A stretch of 60,536 nucleotides of DNA from Mycoplasma_H phocimorsus (GTDB lineage: Bacteria > Bacillota_I > Bacilli_A > Mycoplasmatales > Metamycoplasmataceae), in the NCBI RefSeq assembly GCF_030077865.1, contig NZ_JASDDP010000025.1; one strand, 5' to 3'. Shown here piece after piece: positions 34,223-46,106 of the stretch (position 1 is its first letter; each line of letters opens with the position of its first letter). Both the position numbers and the translations under genes were made by a program. The notes under the pieces were generated by a model, which saw nothing but the letters and a program-made list of their open reading frames with translations, searched no databases and was not told the origin of the DNA.

Positions 34223-34657
34223 TTATATTTGTTCTACATCAGTTAAAACTGATTGTCACTGTCATACAGCTTTTAACATTCATTTATTTAAATTATCGAT
34301 GACTGGTTGCATTAACATATTTCATTGAGTTGTTGTTGTAAATTCTAATATTTTTTGAAAATCTTCAATAAGAATATCGGCAATAAATAATGAATCAAAT
34401 TTCTTGCTTGGTTCAGAATTTATTAATGATTCTTTTGAAATTTTATTAAATTCTACTATAGGCAATCCGCCTAATTGAATAATTAAATCACCTATCTCAT
34501 CATAGCTAGATGAGCAAGTAAAAATCAAATCATTTAATTGTTTATAAGCTTCAAAATGATCTAGGCCAACAACATTTCAGCGGAAATTCTTTAGTTTAAA
34601 CTCCATTTGTGCTAAAGTTGCATGAAGTTTCATTAATTTATTCTCTAAATCTCTCAT
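34223..34657 (-). CDS. Dps/ferritin-like protein
   Basis: This is a 144-residue four-helix protein. Helix A/B resemble the Dps pattern '..fHWNv.G..F...H......': here KNFRWNVVGLDHFEAYKQL, with the ferroxidase His replaced by Arg. The second-site motif reads YDEIGDLIIQLGGLP, with Asp where Glu normally sits. A C-terminal WMLKAVW resembles the last Dps helix. Dps proteins form 12-mers that sequester iron and protect DNA from peroxide, a plausible partner for GlpO-derived H2O2. The altered metal residues make ferroxidase activity doubtful. It is 16 nt upstream of rpmH, possibly co-transcribed. Confidence 0.65.
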
Positions 34658-34748
34658 CACTAACCCTTCTAAATCAATGTTTATTTATAATATTTCATAA
34701 TTATAATATAAAATATATTAATATAATTAAAAAAAGAAGGTAGTGAAA

Positions 34749-36023
34749 ATGCTTGATATTAAACACATTTTTGAAAATAAAGAAACTGTAAAAAACAAGT
34801 TAAATTTAAGAGGGTTTAATACTAAAATTATTGATGAAATTTACAAAAAGGGTAAAGATTTAGGAAAAATTAAGTTTGAAATCCAGAATTTACAATCTGA
34901 TGTAACTAAGAAATCAAAAGAGATAAGTTTAAACATAAAAGATAGTAAAAAAGTTGAAAAAATAAAAGAAGAAATTTTAAAAATTAAAGAACAAATTTTT
35001 CAAAAGAATGAAAAATTTGAGCAACTTAATTCTTTTATTTTAAAGGAAATGTTATTAATTCCAAATCTTCCACTTGATGATGTTCCTGTAGGCAATTCAG
35101 AAGAAGAAAATGTAGTGATATCTACACATGAAAAATTGGGTAGAGGCTTAGTAAAACAAGAAATTTCTCATTCAGATATAGCTCATGATTTAGGAATAAT
35201 TGATCTTCCAAGAGCAGTTAAAATGTCAGGTTCAAGATTTGTTATTTACAAAAATGATGGAGCAAAATTAGTTAGGGCTTTACAATGATTTATGTTAGAA
35301 GAACATATTTCTCGCGGTTATGAAGAATATAATATTCCTTTATTAGTTAAATCACAAATGTTAAAAGGAACTGGACAATTACCAAAATTTGAAGAAGATT
35401 TATTTAAAATTGCTAATGAAGATTTATATTTAATTCCTACAGCTGAAGTTAGTTTAACTAATGTCTGAAATAATGAAATTCTAAATCTTGATGATCCAAT
35501 AAAAGTAACTGCTTTTTCTGAATGTTTTAGGTCAGAAGTAGGTTCTGGAGGCAAAGATAATAAGGGAATTATTAGAAATAAACAATTTAAAAAAGTTGAA
35601 TTAGTAAAAATTGTTAAAGAGGAAGATATTAAGCATGAATTTGAAAAAACTCTTGATGATGCCAAAAATATTTTAGAAAAACTTGAAATTCCTTATAGAG
35701 AATTACTATTATGTACTGGTGATTTAGGCTTTTCAAGTGAACAAACTATTGATTTAGAGTTATGAATGCCTTCTGAAAATAAATTTCGTGAAGTTTCAAG
35801 TGTTTCAAGATTTGGAGATTTTCAAGGCAGAAGAGCAATGATCAGATATAAAAATGGTAAAGAAAATAAATATGCTTTTACAATTAATGGTTCAGGCTTA
35901 GCTATTGATCGTTTGATTGCTGCTATTATTGAAAATGGTTATAATAAAGAGGATGGGTCTGTAAGTATACCTAAAGCTCTTATTTCTTATATGCAAATTG
36001 ATAAAATAACAAAAAGAAAATAG
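34749..36023 (+). CDS. serS: Seryl-tRNA synthetase
   Basis: This 424-residue class II synthetase has an N-terminal tRNA-binding coiled coil (about residues 25-105) starting MLDIKHIFENKE. It is followed by motif 2 (FSECFRSEVG.GG, near residue 260) and motif 3 (GSGLAIDRL, C-terminal). ATG 34749 sits 8 nt after AAGAAGG. A GTG two codons upstream is less likely. It is divergent from the Dps-like gene and its stop lies in the stem of a shared terminator. Confidence 0.96.
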
Positions 36024-36045
36024 CCAATCAAGCTATTTTCTTTTT
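36011..36045. terminator. Shared terminator containing both stop codons (serS/folD)
   Basis: AAAAAGAAAATAG (36011-36023) and CTATTTTCTTTTT (36033-36045) form a perfect 13-bp stem. The serS TAG is the last codon of the left arm and the folD stop (CTA on plus) begins the right arm. Confidence 0.9.
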
Positions 36046-36854
36046 GTTTCAATTAAATTATCAAAAAGCGAAAATACTGTTAAAGGTCCTACTCCGCCTG
36101 GAACTGGCGACATCAATGATACTCATCTGTCAAGTCCATCTGGATCAACATCACCTATAGGTTTACCTAAATTATCTTGATCTTGATTAATTCCAACATC
36201 AATTACTATAGAACCTTTTTTTAGGTTTTCTTTTTTCACAAGTTTTGCTACACCTGTTGCAACTATAACAATATCATTATTTTCAAGACCGCTAATTCCT
36301 GTTTCTTTATCATATCTAGAAAGTATGGCGCCACGGCGGGCTAATAGTGTAGAAAGTGGTTTCCCAACTAAATCAGATTGTCCAACAACTCCAACAGTTT
36401 TTCCTTCAACTTCTATTTCATAAACATCAAGCAATGTTAAAACAGACTTAACAGTGGCAGGAATAAATGTTTTTTGATTTGAATATAATTTTTCAAGGTT
36501 TTTAGTTGTTAAGCCATCCACATCTTTGTCAATTTCTATTAAGTCACAAACTTTGCGCTTATCAAGATGAGATGGAACAGGAAGCTGAATAATTATCCCG
36601 TCATAATGTTCATTAATATATTCCATTTCTTTTTTTATTTCTTTAAAAGAAATTGTTTCTGAAAATTTAAATAATTTTTTATTAACGCCAAGTTCAGTTG
36701 CTTTATTCATTTTAAATTGAATATATTTATTCGAAGCAAAGTTATCACCTATTTGAACTATTGCTAATGTTGGTTTTTTTGTTAATTTGTTGATTTCATC
36801 TTTTAAAATTTCTGTTAATTTTTGAGAAATTTCTTTACCATTCATTAATTGCAT
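36033..36854 (-). CDS. folD: Methylenetetrahydrofolate dehydrogenase/cyclohydrolase FolD
   Basis: This 273-residue bifunctional enzyme interconverts 5,10-methylene- and 10-formyl-THF. Signatures are the N-terminal IGDNFASNKYIQFKMNKA with the catalytic Tyr/Lys pair, IIQLPVPSHL, the NADP loop GQSDLVGKP, and the C-terminal PVPGGVGPLT. The start ATG 36854 overlaps the valS end by 10 nt, so the two are translationally coupled (valS first). Confidence 0.95.
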
Positions 36855-39343
36855 AATTTCTCCTTTTGATAAAATTTTAGTTGAGATTTATAATTCTCAT
36901 ATTTATCTCTTTCCTCTTGAATTTTAGATTCAGGAGCTTTAGAGATAAATTTTTCATTGCTTAAAATTGCAAGAGATCTTTTAACTTCGGCCTTAAAAAA
37001 TTTAATTTTTTCTTCTATTTCTTGTTCTTTTTTAATTTTAATCTCATCAGTTAAATAAAATGAAATAATTCCAGTTTTAAGTGAATGGCTTGATACACTT
37101 TCATCTTTTTTAATAAATAAAGAATTAGTCATTTTCTCAATAGTTTTACTCATTTTTTCAATACTTTTTGTATATTGTTCTTCAAGAGATTCAAAGTTTC
37201 ACTCAACTAATTGTTTATTGCTAATTTGATTATTCTCGCGATGAACTCTTATTAAGGTAACAATATCAATAATCATTTCTACATCAATGTTATCTTCATA
37301 ATTTTCAAAATTTGGCATTGTCATTTCAAATATTGAATCATTAAATAATTCTAGATGAATTGCTTCTGTAACAAATGGTAGAAATGGATGAATAATAAAT
37401 AATAATTTTTTAATATTTTCTAAATTAAATTTTTTATTATTTTCGTTTTTAGAAAGTTCTAAATATCATGAACTAAATTTATTAAAAATAAAATCAGAAA
37501 TTTCCTTTGTAATTAAATTAAATTCATATTTAGATATATGTTTATCAATTTTTTCATTTAATGAATAAAGCTCATTTTCAATTCATTTATCATAAATTGT
37601 TTTAGAACTTTCAGATTCTTCTTTAGAATTTATATATCTTGCAGCATTTCATAATTTTGTAATAATTGCTTGACTATTTACAAAATCTTTATTACCAATT
37701 CTTAAATCTGTGCCTGCTTTCGTTCCTGAAATAAGTGCTCATCTAAGTGCATCGCTTCCATACTTATTAATAACATCAATAGGATCAATTCCATTGCCTA
37801 ATGATTTAGAAAATTTGACATTATTCTCATCTCTAACAAGTCCATGGATCATAATATCTTTAAAAGGCGCTTTTGATTGAAATTCTAATGAAAACATGTA
37901 CATTCTTGCAATTCAAAAGAAAATTAAATCTCGACCAGTAACTAATAAATCAACAGGATAATATCTATTAATTAATTTTTCTGATTGTGGTCAACCCATA
38001 AAAGCAAATGGCGCTAATCCCGAACTAAATCATGTATCAAGAACATCTTCATCTCTAATTCATCCTTCGCCAGGAGATTCAATTTGAACTAAAACTTTAT
38101 CATTTTTATATCATGCCGGAATTTGATGCCCTCATCAAAGCTGTCTTGAAATTGTTCAATCATAAACTTTATCCATTCATAACTTAAGCTCTTTTTCAAA
38201 TCTTTCTGGATAAAATTTAGACTTATTTTTACTTTTTAAATCTTTAATAATCATATCAGCAAATTTATCCATTTTAACAAATCATTGCTTTCTAACAAGA
38301 ATTTCAACTACTTCTTTACTACGATCACTAATTCCAACACTTGATATTGTTTTTTCAATTTTTTCAATAAAATTTTGCTCTTTTAAATATTTAATAATTT
38401 CTTTTCTAGCAGTAAAACGATCAAGATTATTAAATTGATTTGCATTATATAGAATTCCGCTCTCATCAATTGTCTCATTGATTTCTAAGCCTAATTTTTT
38501 AATAATTTCTATATCATTAGAAGCGTGAGCAGATAATTTCATTAAACCTGTCCCAAATTTCATATCAATATATTCATCACTAAGAATTGGTAACTCTTTA
38601 TTTAAAAGTGGATGAATAATTTTTTTATTTTTTAAATGTTTGAAGCGTTCATCAGCAGGATTATAAAGAACGGCTACGTCAGAAAATAGTGTCTCTGGTC
38701 TAACTGTAGCAATTGTAAGAAAATCATTACTATTTGCAATAGGATATTTAATATATACCATTTCTTGTTCTATTTCTTTATTAATAACTTCTACATTACT
38801 TAATGCGGTTTTTAGTTTTGGGTCTCAGCTAATTGCTTTAGAATCACGATAAATTAATCCTTTTTTATATAATGTTATAAATGCTTTTAAAACTGCTTCA
38901 TTAGCATCCTTATCAAGAGTAAATCTTTCATTTTCATAATCTAAAGAAAGACCAAGCCTATCCCATTGCTTATGAATATTTTTTGAATACTCTTCTTTTC
39001 ATTTTCAACATTCTTCAAGAAATTTTTCACGACCTATATCCAATTTATTAATTCCTTGTTGATATAATTTTGACTCTACTTTTGATTGCGTTGCAATTCC
39101 AGCATGATCAGTTCCTGTTATAAATCAAGTATCAAATCCTCTTAATTTTTTATATCTTAAAATTGAGTCAGGCAAATAAGTATCAAGAGCATGTCCTAAA
39201 TGTAAAACGCCTGTAACATTAGGAGGAGGCAATAAAATTGTGAATGGCTTTTTTGCTTCGTCTCTTTTTGTAAAATATTTAGCATCTTGTCATTTTTCAT
39301 AAATTAATTTTTCATACTTTGCAAAGTCAAATATTTTTTCCAT
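36845..39343 (-). CDS. valS: Valyl-tRNA synthetase
   Basis: This 832-residue class I synthetase has HIGH motif HLGHA (in TGVLHLGHALD), a CP1 editing domain with TVRPET and GTGLMKLSAH, and the KMSKS site as VKFSKSLGN with Phe for Met. A basic C-terminal arm of coiled-coil type (last 60 residues) is present. The Trp in TGTDHAG-flanking segments are TGA-coded. The start ATG 39343 follows AGAGGTG. folD overlaps its 3' end. Confidence 0.96.
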
Positions 39344-39415
39344 ATACACCTCTTAAGCCAAAGTTTTATGACTTGTATAATATAATTATTATTATATTAA
39401 ATAAGTGATTTTTTA

Positions 39416-39421
39416 TATAAT
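39416..39421 (+). promoter_or_regulatory. -10 box of trpS
   Basis: TATAAT ends 8 nt before the trpS ATG (39430) and there is no RBS. A second TATAAT abuts the ATG. A leaderless start is likely. Confidence 0.5.
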
Positions 39422-39429
39422 TTTATAAT

Positions 39430-40443
39430 ATGAATAACGCAAAAAAATTAGTTAGTGGTATAACCGCAACTGGAAAATTAACTTTAGGAAATTATCTTGG
39501 AGCAATTAAAAATTTTGTTAAACTTCAACATGAATATGATTCATATTTTTTTGTTGCCGATTTACATGCTTTAACAATAGAAATTAGTCCGAGCGAATTA
39601 AGAAAAAATAGAAAAGATATTTTTGCATTATATTTAGCTTGTGGGATTGATCCTGAAAAATCTACAATATTTTTTCAATCAGATGTATCACAACACTCTG
39701 AATTGTATTGAATCCTTACAAATAATTCAACAATAGGCGAATTATCAAGAATGACTCAATTTAAAGATAAAAGCTCAAAAATAAAAAACTCAAATGGCAC
39801 CGAAAGCGTTCCGACTGGATTATTTATGTATCCAATATTAATGGCGAGCGACATATTATTGTATAACGCTGACATAATTCCTGTTGGTCATGATCAAATT
39901 CAACATGTTGAATTAACTAGAAATCTTGCAAATAGGATTAATAATAAGTATAATCTTAATTTAACATTACCTAACGCTTTTGTTTCAAAAGTTGGAGCAA
40001 AAATTAAATCTTTAACAAATCCTGAAAAGAAAATGTCAAAATCTGATGAGAATCCAAAATCTACAATTTACTTACTCGATGACCCAAACATTGCTTACAA
40101 TAAAATTATGAAAGCAGTTACGGATAGCGAAAATAAAATTTATATTTCAAATGAAAAGCCTGGAATTACAAATTTATTAACAATATATGCTTCATTAAAT
40201 GAGATTACAATACAAGAGACCGAAAATATATTTAAAGAGAAAAGTTATTTTGATTTAAAACAGGCGGTTGCTAATGATGTTAAAAACTTATTGATTGAAA
40301 TTCAAAAAAAATATCAAGAATCTTTAAAAAATATTGACAAGTATTCAAAAATAGGTGCACAAAAAGCTTGCTACACAGCGAAGAAAGTGATGAACAAAAT
40401 TTATAAAAAAATTGGTTTAGGAGACAAAAATGAAAGTAAATAA
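39430..40443 (+). CDS. trpS: Tryptophanyl-tRNA synthetase
   Basis: This 337-residue class I synthetase has the HIGH-like motif TGKLTLGNYLGA at the N-terminus, DLHALT, the central VPVGHDQIQHVELTR-type segment (PVGHDQIQH) and KMSKSDEN. It is the enzyme that must load both UGG- and UGA-reading tRNA-Trp in this code. It is followed by thrS with a 14-nt overlap. Confidence 0.96.
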
Positions 40444-42193
40444 AAACTTAAATCACACTACAGCACATTTAATGGCTGCTGCTGTATATGAACTTTTTCC
40501 AGATACTCAATTAGCATTTGGACCGGCTATTGAAGAAGGTTATTACTATGATTTCAAATTTGCTAATCCTTTATTATTAGAGGATTTGATAAATATCGAA
40601 AAAAGAATGAAACAACTTTCAAAAAGAAATATCCATATGATTGAAGTTGATGAAAAAACATATTTTGAATTTCATTCAAAAAGAAATGCTGATCAACCAT
40701 TTAAAAAATATATGCAAGAAAAATTAGCAACTGAAGAAAAAAACATTACATATTACTCATTATTTGACGAACAAAAAAAAGAACATGTTTTTGTTGATTT
40801 ATGTGCTGGCGGCCATGTTGAGAGTGTTTCACAAATTAAATACTTTAAAGTGCTTAATTTATCAGGTTCATACTGATTAGGCGATTCAAATAATGAACAG
40901 TTAACAAGAATTTATGGAACTTGTTGAGAGAGTGATTCTGAATTAAAAGAATATTTAGATCTTGTTAAAATGAGAAAAGAAAATGATCACCGCCAATTAA
41001 ATAAACAACTTAAATTATTTAGTTTTCATAAATTAGGCGGTCAAGGTTTACCATTTTGACTTGAAAACGGAATGAAAGTACGTAATTCATTAAGAAATTT
41101 AGTTTTAAAATTAGATAAAAAATATGGATTTACTGAAGTTTTAACTCCTCACTTTGGTAGTGAAGATTTATATAGAACATCGGGTCACTTAGATCATTAT
41201 AAAGATGATATGTTTCCCGTTATTGAAGCTGAAGGTGAAAGAATGATCCCTAGACCAATGACTTGTCCACACCACTTAGTTTTATTTAATTCAGAATTTC
41301 ACTCATATAGAGATCTTCCAAAAAGATATAGTGAACAAGCTAGACTTTATAGATATGAAAAATCTGGAGCTTTAACAGGACTTGAACGTGTTAGAGGGAT
41401 GGATTTAACAGAAGGTCACTTACTAGTTACTCCTGAACAAATTGAACAAGAAGTATTTGCAATGTATTCACAAATTACTGAAATGTTATCAAAATTTGAT
41501 TTAAAAATTGATTACATTTCTTTATCGTTAAGAGATAAAGAAGATAAAGAAAAATACTTTCAAGATGATTTAATGTGAGAAAGTTCAGAAAAAATGTTAA
41601 AAAATGTTTTGAGCAAAATGAATGTAGTTTATGAAGAAAAAATTGGTGAAGCCGCTTTTTATGGACCAAAAATTGATATTCAAATTAAAACAATGCTAAA
41701 TCATGAAATTACTGTTTCAACTATTCAGCTTGATTTCTTATTGCCAAAAAGATTTGATTGTTGATACATAAATAAAGATAATGAAAAACAAACACCAGTA
41801 ATGATTCATAGAGGATTAATTGGTACTTATGAAAGATTCATTTCTATTTTAATGGAACAATATAAAGGTAACTTCCCTCTTTGATTGGCACCTAATAAAA
41901 TTAAAATTATTCCTGTAGCTTTAGATGATAAATTAGTTGAATACTGTAAACAAATTCAAAAAGAATTTGCATTTAACGAATTAGATGCTGAAATTGATTT
42001 GAAAGATGAAAGACTACCTAAAAAAATTCGTGAAGCTCACTTTGAAAAATACAAATACCAATTAATTATTGGTGAAAACGAACTTCAAAATAATGAAATA
42101 TCAGTTCGTGAATTTGGAAGTAATGAAACAAAATTATATAAATTAGATGATTTTATTTTATTAGTTAAAAACAAAATAAGTAAATATGAGTAA
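40430..42193 (+). CDS. thrS: Threonyl-tRNA synthetase lacking TGS domain
   Basis: This 587-residue enzyme starts within the end of trpS and begins almost at once with the editing domain. HTTAH (HxxxH) and CAGGH (CxxxH) give all four conserved editing-site residues. The catalytic core shows motif 2 RYEKSGALTGLERVRG, the zinc/active-site Cys in RPMTCPHH, QLDF, and motif 3 PVMIHRGLIGTYERF, followed by the anticodon domain. Classical ThrRS (about 640) has an additional N-terminal TGS domain of about 60 residues, absent here. It overlaps the next gene by 8 nt. Confidence 0.95.
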
Positions 42194-42629
42194 GAAAATC
42201 AAAACATATCTTTTTATAACTTTCACATTAATATTTGTTGTTATTCCGCTTTTTATCTTGTGATTGTTATTTGGTAGAGATATATTATATAAAGAAAAAA
42301 ATGGAAGTAGTTCTGTTGAACTACTTCCATTGAAATATAATTTAATTATAGTTATTTTTGTATCTTTATTAATAATCGTAATTAATATCTTGTTGATTCA
42401 TTTTAATATTTTTGAAATTAAATCAATAACTTATATACTACCATTTACAGTTGTTATGATTGCTTTAATATATACAGGTTATCAAAAAGAAATATTAAAA
42501 TGATGAGGTAGGGTTTTAATAATTCTTTCTACAGTATTAATAGCTATTCCTACAAACATAATTGCTTTTAGATTTGAAGAAAAGCAAATAGCTAAAAATA
42601 TTAATAAAATAAGAAATAATAATAAATAA
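42186..42629 (+). CDS. Small polytopic membrane protein
   Basis: This is a 147-residue protein with about four hydrophobic segments (residues about 9-28, 55-75, 82-100, 115-135), starting at ATG 42186, whose sequence ATGAGTAA also contains the thrS stop. The frame contains three TGA Trp codons. Codons 39-48 lie inside a perfect 13-bp hairpin (42301-42330). No family was recognised. It ends the trpS-thrS unit and is followed by a strong terminator. Confidence 0.75.
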
Positions 42630-42649
42630 ATTTAATTAAAGTAAATAAA

Positions 42650-42683
42650 ACTCAAATACAGATTCAAATTTCTGTATTTGAGT
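42650..42683 (+). terminator. Terminator of the trpS-thrS unit
   Basis: ACTCAAATACAGA (42650-42662) pairs perfectly with TCTGTATTTGAGT (42671-42683) and is followed by T8. The core is shared with the terminator at 3901-3944. Confidence 0.9.
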
Positions 42684-42829
42684 TTTTTTTGTTTTAAAAT
42701 CTTGGAGCAATTGAGTACACTTAAAGTGATAATTCTCTGTGCTTTTTCAAGTATTTTAAGAAAATAACAATAAATTGCTCTTTAAGTATCATAATTTTAT
42801 AAATTGGAAAATTAGGAAATTAAATGTAG

Positions 42830-44324
42830 ATGAATATGAAAAAAAAAACGAAATTGGCCGGCGTGCTTACTGGTATAGGCGCACTGGATATTATTACACT
42901 ATCTTCTAGTTATTCTTTCATTCAAACTACAGAAACTAATAAAGAAGTTAAGCTGAAAATTGATAATTTATAAAGACCAAGAACAAGTTATAAAGTTCTA
43001 GAAAAAAATGCCGCAATTACAACAACTCCTTTTAAAATTCCAAGATTAACTATTAAAAAAAGAAAAAAGCAAAAGCTCAAGAAACTAGAAAAACTATCAT
43101 AGATCAATATCTTAAATATAAGCAAGAACATGAGAAAGAGCAAAGTAATGGTCTACTTATTGTTATAGGTTCAGTTCTTGGCAGTGCTGCTTTTATTGGT
43201 AGTATTATAGGAATTGAATATTATTTTGAAGAAATAAATTCAGTTACAAAACACAATATCAAAACTTCAGTTATTTCCAAACTTTATGTTAATATAGCTC
43301 ATAAAATCTTTGTATATCCAAATCCACAAATTACTAAAAATTTCAAAAAGTTATTATGAGATATTTATGATGCTAATGATAAAGATTCAAATAGTGTTTT
43401 GAGTTGATTAAAAGCTAATATTCCTAATATATTTAGTCAAAGCGATCTTATTAAACTTTTTTCTTCTAGTACTACTGATGAAATAATATCTAGTTTAGAA
43501 AATTTTAATTTTAAAAATGCTTTATACAACTACAAAAACTCAAAAGACCCAAATGGATTTTTTTCTCTATTATTTAAAATATTTAAAAGCGATTTATATT
43601 TAACTAATTCATTTTTAGATTTTATATTTTCATTAAAAAACAATAAATCTAAATTAAATAATAATAGCTATTTAGACTTTCTTTTAAGTGATATGTATGA
43701 AAATCCAACATATAAAGGCAGAGGAAGAGGGTTATTAGGAACAATTCTTTCATTTCTTCCTAACCCAGAAAAAATAGCTTTAGAAAAACGTATAAGGGAG
43801 CAAGATCCTAAAGTTTTTATTGGCTTGTTTAAAAAATATACAAAAGAAAGTATTGAAGAATCCAAATTCATTAACTTTTTAGAGATTTCTTAGATAAATA
43901 TGGTGATTTGCATCCATTAGATATAATATATGCTTTAAGTCAATTTGAATGAGTTGTTGATAAAAGCTATATTTCATTTTATTTTAAAGATTTATTAAAC
44001 TCTATTGACTTAAATACAATTTTTGTTTTTTTGAGAAACTTAGTCCCAATGCTGTAACTTTTAAGGGTATTCTTGATGTTTTTAAAGAGGGATTAGAATC
44101 TTTAAAAGAAGGAATAAGAAAAATAAGGGGACAAGAAATTTCTGAAAAATTAAAAGATGAAATTTACTAATTAGTTGAATTTCTCAACAAATTGATTGAT
44201 AGGTGTTTTTTAGCAATTTACGGTCTTTATCAGCATTCAATAGATTTAAAACCCTATTTAAAAAATTATTTATATGGCGAAAACATTAATTTTAAAACTA
44301 AGGAAGAACTATATGAAAAGTAGA
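42830..44324 (+). pseudogene. Decayed surface-protein gene, copy A
   Basis: ATG 42830 opens a 47-codon frame with a signal-like N-terminus that stops at TAA 42971. The coding sense resumes in another frame at about 43064-43893, including a transmembrane segment (LIVIGSVLGSAAFIGSIIGIEYYFE). It shifts again at about 43890 and about 44040, and has a further in-frame TAA at 44168 before ending at TAG 44322. Joined together, the pieces align along their length with copy B (for example LHPLDIIYALSQ against LHPYDLVVVLGK, and SPNAVTF against NPNAVTL). The intact ancestor would have been about 490 residues, a single-pass surface protein of unknown function. Sequencing error could explain one shift but not at least four disruptions. 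Confidence 0.8.
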
Positions 44325-44350
44325 GAGGTTAAATTCAGCTTCTCTATATT
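44322..44350 (+). terminator. Terminator after pseudogene A
   Basis: TAGAGAGG and CTTCTCTA can pair with one mismatch around TTAAATTCAG, followed by an A/T-rich T run. Its position after the pseudogene stop fits a former terminator. Confidence 0.5.
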
Positions 44351-44479
44351 TTTATAATGTTAAAAATTTATTAATTTAGCAATATTTACACAACTAATAT
44401 GGCTATAAAAACAAATTTCTTTCTAAATTTTGCATAAAGTTTTCACCATATAAATAGCTTTATAAATTTAAGTAATCTA

Positions 44480-46046
44480 ATGAATAATAAATTAAGAATA
44501 TTGAGCACGCATATTGGTATAAGTATAATGAGTTTAGCTTTATTTTCTACTAGTTGTACTGTAAAAAATAAATCTAAAAAGAGTAAAATATATTACAAAG
44601 ATACAACTTATTAAATAAACAACAAGAAGTTAAACAAATTGAAACTAAACTTGTTTCATTAGAAAATTCTCATTTAAAAATTCTTAAATTACTTTCTAAT
44701 AATTACCAAAATAATAACAGTGTTTTATTCCTTAAAGCGGCTTTTAATAAATCAAAATCGACCACTAAAGAAATTAAAAAATCTTTTTATGACTTTTAAA
44801 AAAAGGATAAAATAATCTAGAAAAAATAATAATAGTTGATGAAATATTCAAAACATTCTTACAGTAGTGGGGGGCTTAGGTGCTGCAGCTGCTGTTGGAC
44901 TTGGTGTAGGTTTGGGTTATTATTTTGAAAATAAAAATGAGAGCACTAAACACAATTTGAAAAGTTGATTCTATTCAAATATATATCAAAATATTGTTAA
45001 TAATATTTTGATAAACCACTCCACAGAATCAACAGCAACTTTTAAAAAGATACTTAGAAAGTTACTTATTGAAAATGATTCAAAACCAAATGATGTTTTG
45101 AAATGATTAAAAGATAAATTCGGAGCTGTTTTTAAATCTAAAAGATTATTCAAATTATTAAACCAATCAACTTCTGATGAATTTAATAATCTTTTAAAAA
45201 CTTTAAACTTAGGTGAATTGTTACACTCATATATTTATAAAAAAAGTAGTTCAAATTTTATTTCCATATTATTTAAAACATTTGAAGAAGATCCAGAATT
45301 ATTAAAATTATTTTTAGAATATTTTTCAACATTAAAAGGTGTTAACTTAAAGAATAAAATTATTGACGGGTTTGATCAACTTACAAGAACTGATAATACT
45401 GATTACGATAAAATTAAAAGAAATAAGCTAACTATTACCTTTGGTAATGATATATATAATATACTTGAGGCAGATCAAATTTATTGATGAAGGATTAAAA
45501 ACTCCGCTGAATCTCTTTCTAAAATTTTTAGTAAGTATTCAAAAGGTTATGCTGATGTAAATTTTTTAACTGACTTGTTTAGCAATTTTTTTAACTCACA
45601 ATGGTCATTTGCACCCTTATGATTTAGTAGTTGTTCTTGGTAAATATTCGTTAAAATATTATGTTACATTTTATAACTTAACAGAACAAATTGATTTTAA
45701 CTCAATGTTCGACTTATTAAAATTAATGAATCCTAACGCTGTGACATTAAGCAACTTTTTCAAAGCAATGAGAGATGGACTAGAATCTCTTAAAAAAGGA
45801 GTTGAAAAACTCAAAAAGAAAGAACAAACTGACAAATTAATTAACGAAGTTAAATGAATTGCTGAAGTAAATGCAAAAATCATTAACAATTATTTAGCTA
45901 GATTATATAGTGATCATGAATATGGTTTTGACATGGCTGGTGTTATTTTTAGATACTTGTATATAGAAGCAGCAGCTAAAGAGAGTTCCTACTTACTTGA
46001 AAAGGGTTATAATTCATATAGCGATTCTATCTATCCTGAAAAATAA
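44480..46046 (+). pseudogene. Decayed surface lipoprotein gene, copy B
   Basis: ATG 44480 starts a lipoprotein signal with lipobox STSC (Cys26), but the frame stops at TAA 44612. The continuation is in another frame (44611-44799), then a third frame (about 44850-45643) carries a transmembrane segment and a long helical body. A final shift near 45605 is needed to reach LHPYDLVV... through to TAA 46044. At least three frameshifts are visible. It is paralogous to copy A in tandem, so duplication preceded decay. Phase variation is possible in principle, but no homopolymer or repeat tract sits at the breakpoints. Function unknown. Confidence 0.8.
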
Positions 46047-46106
46047 AAACATAGCTAGATTACTATCCTAAATCCAAATTTAAATGTACATAAGATTAAC
46101 TAATAG

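Noticed and set aside
34060..34750. rpmH-rnpA-yidC block as a sign of the replication origin
   Set aside because: No dnaA, dnaN or DnaA-box cluster adjoins it; a Dps-like gene and serS do.
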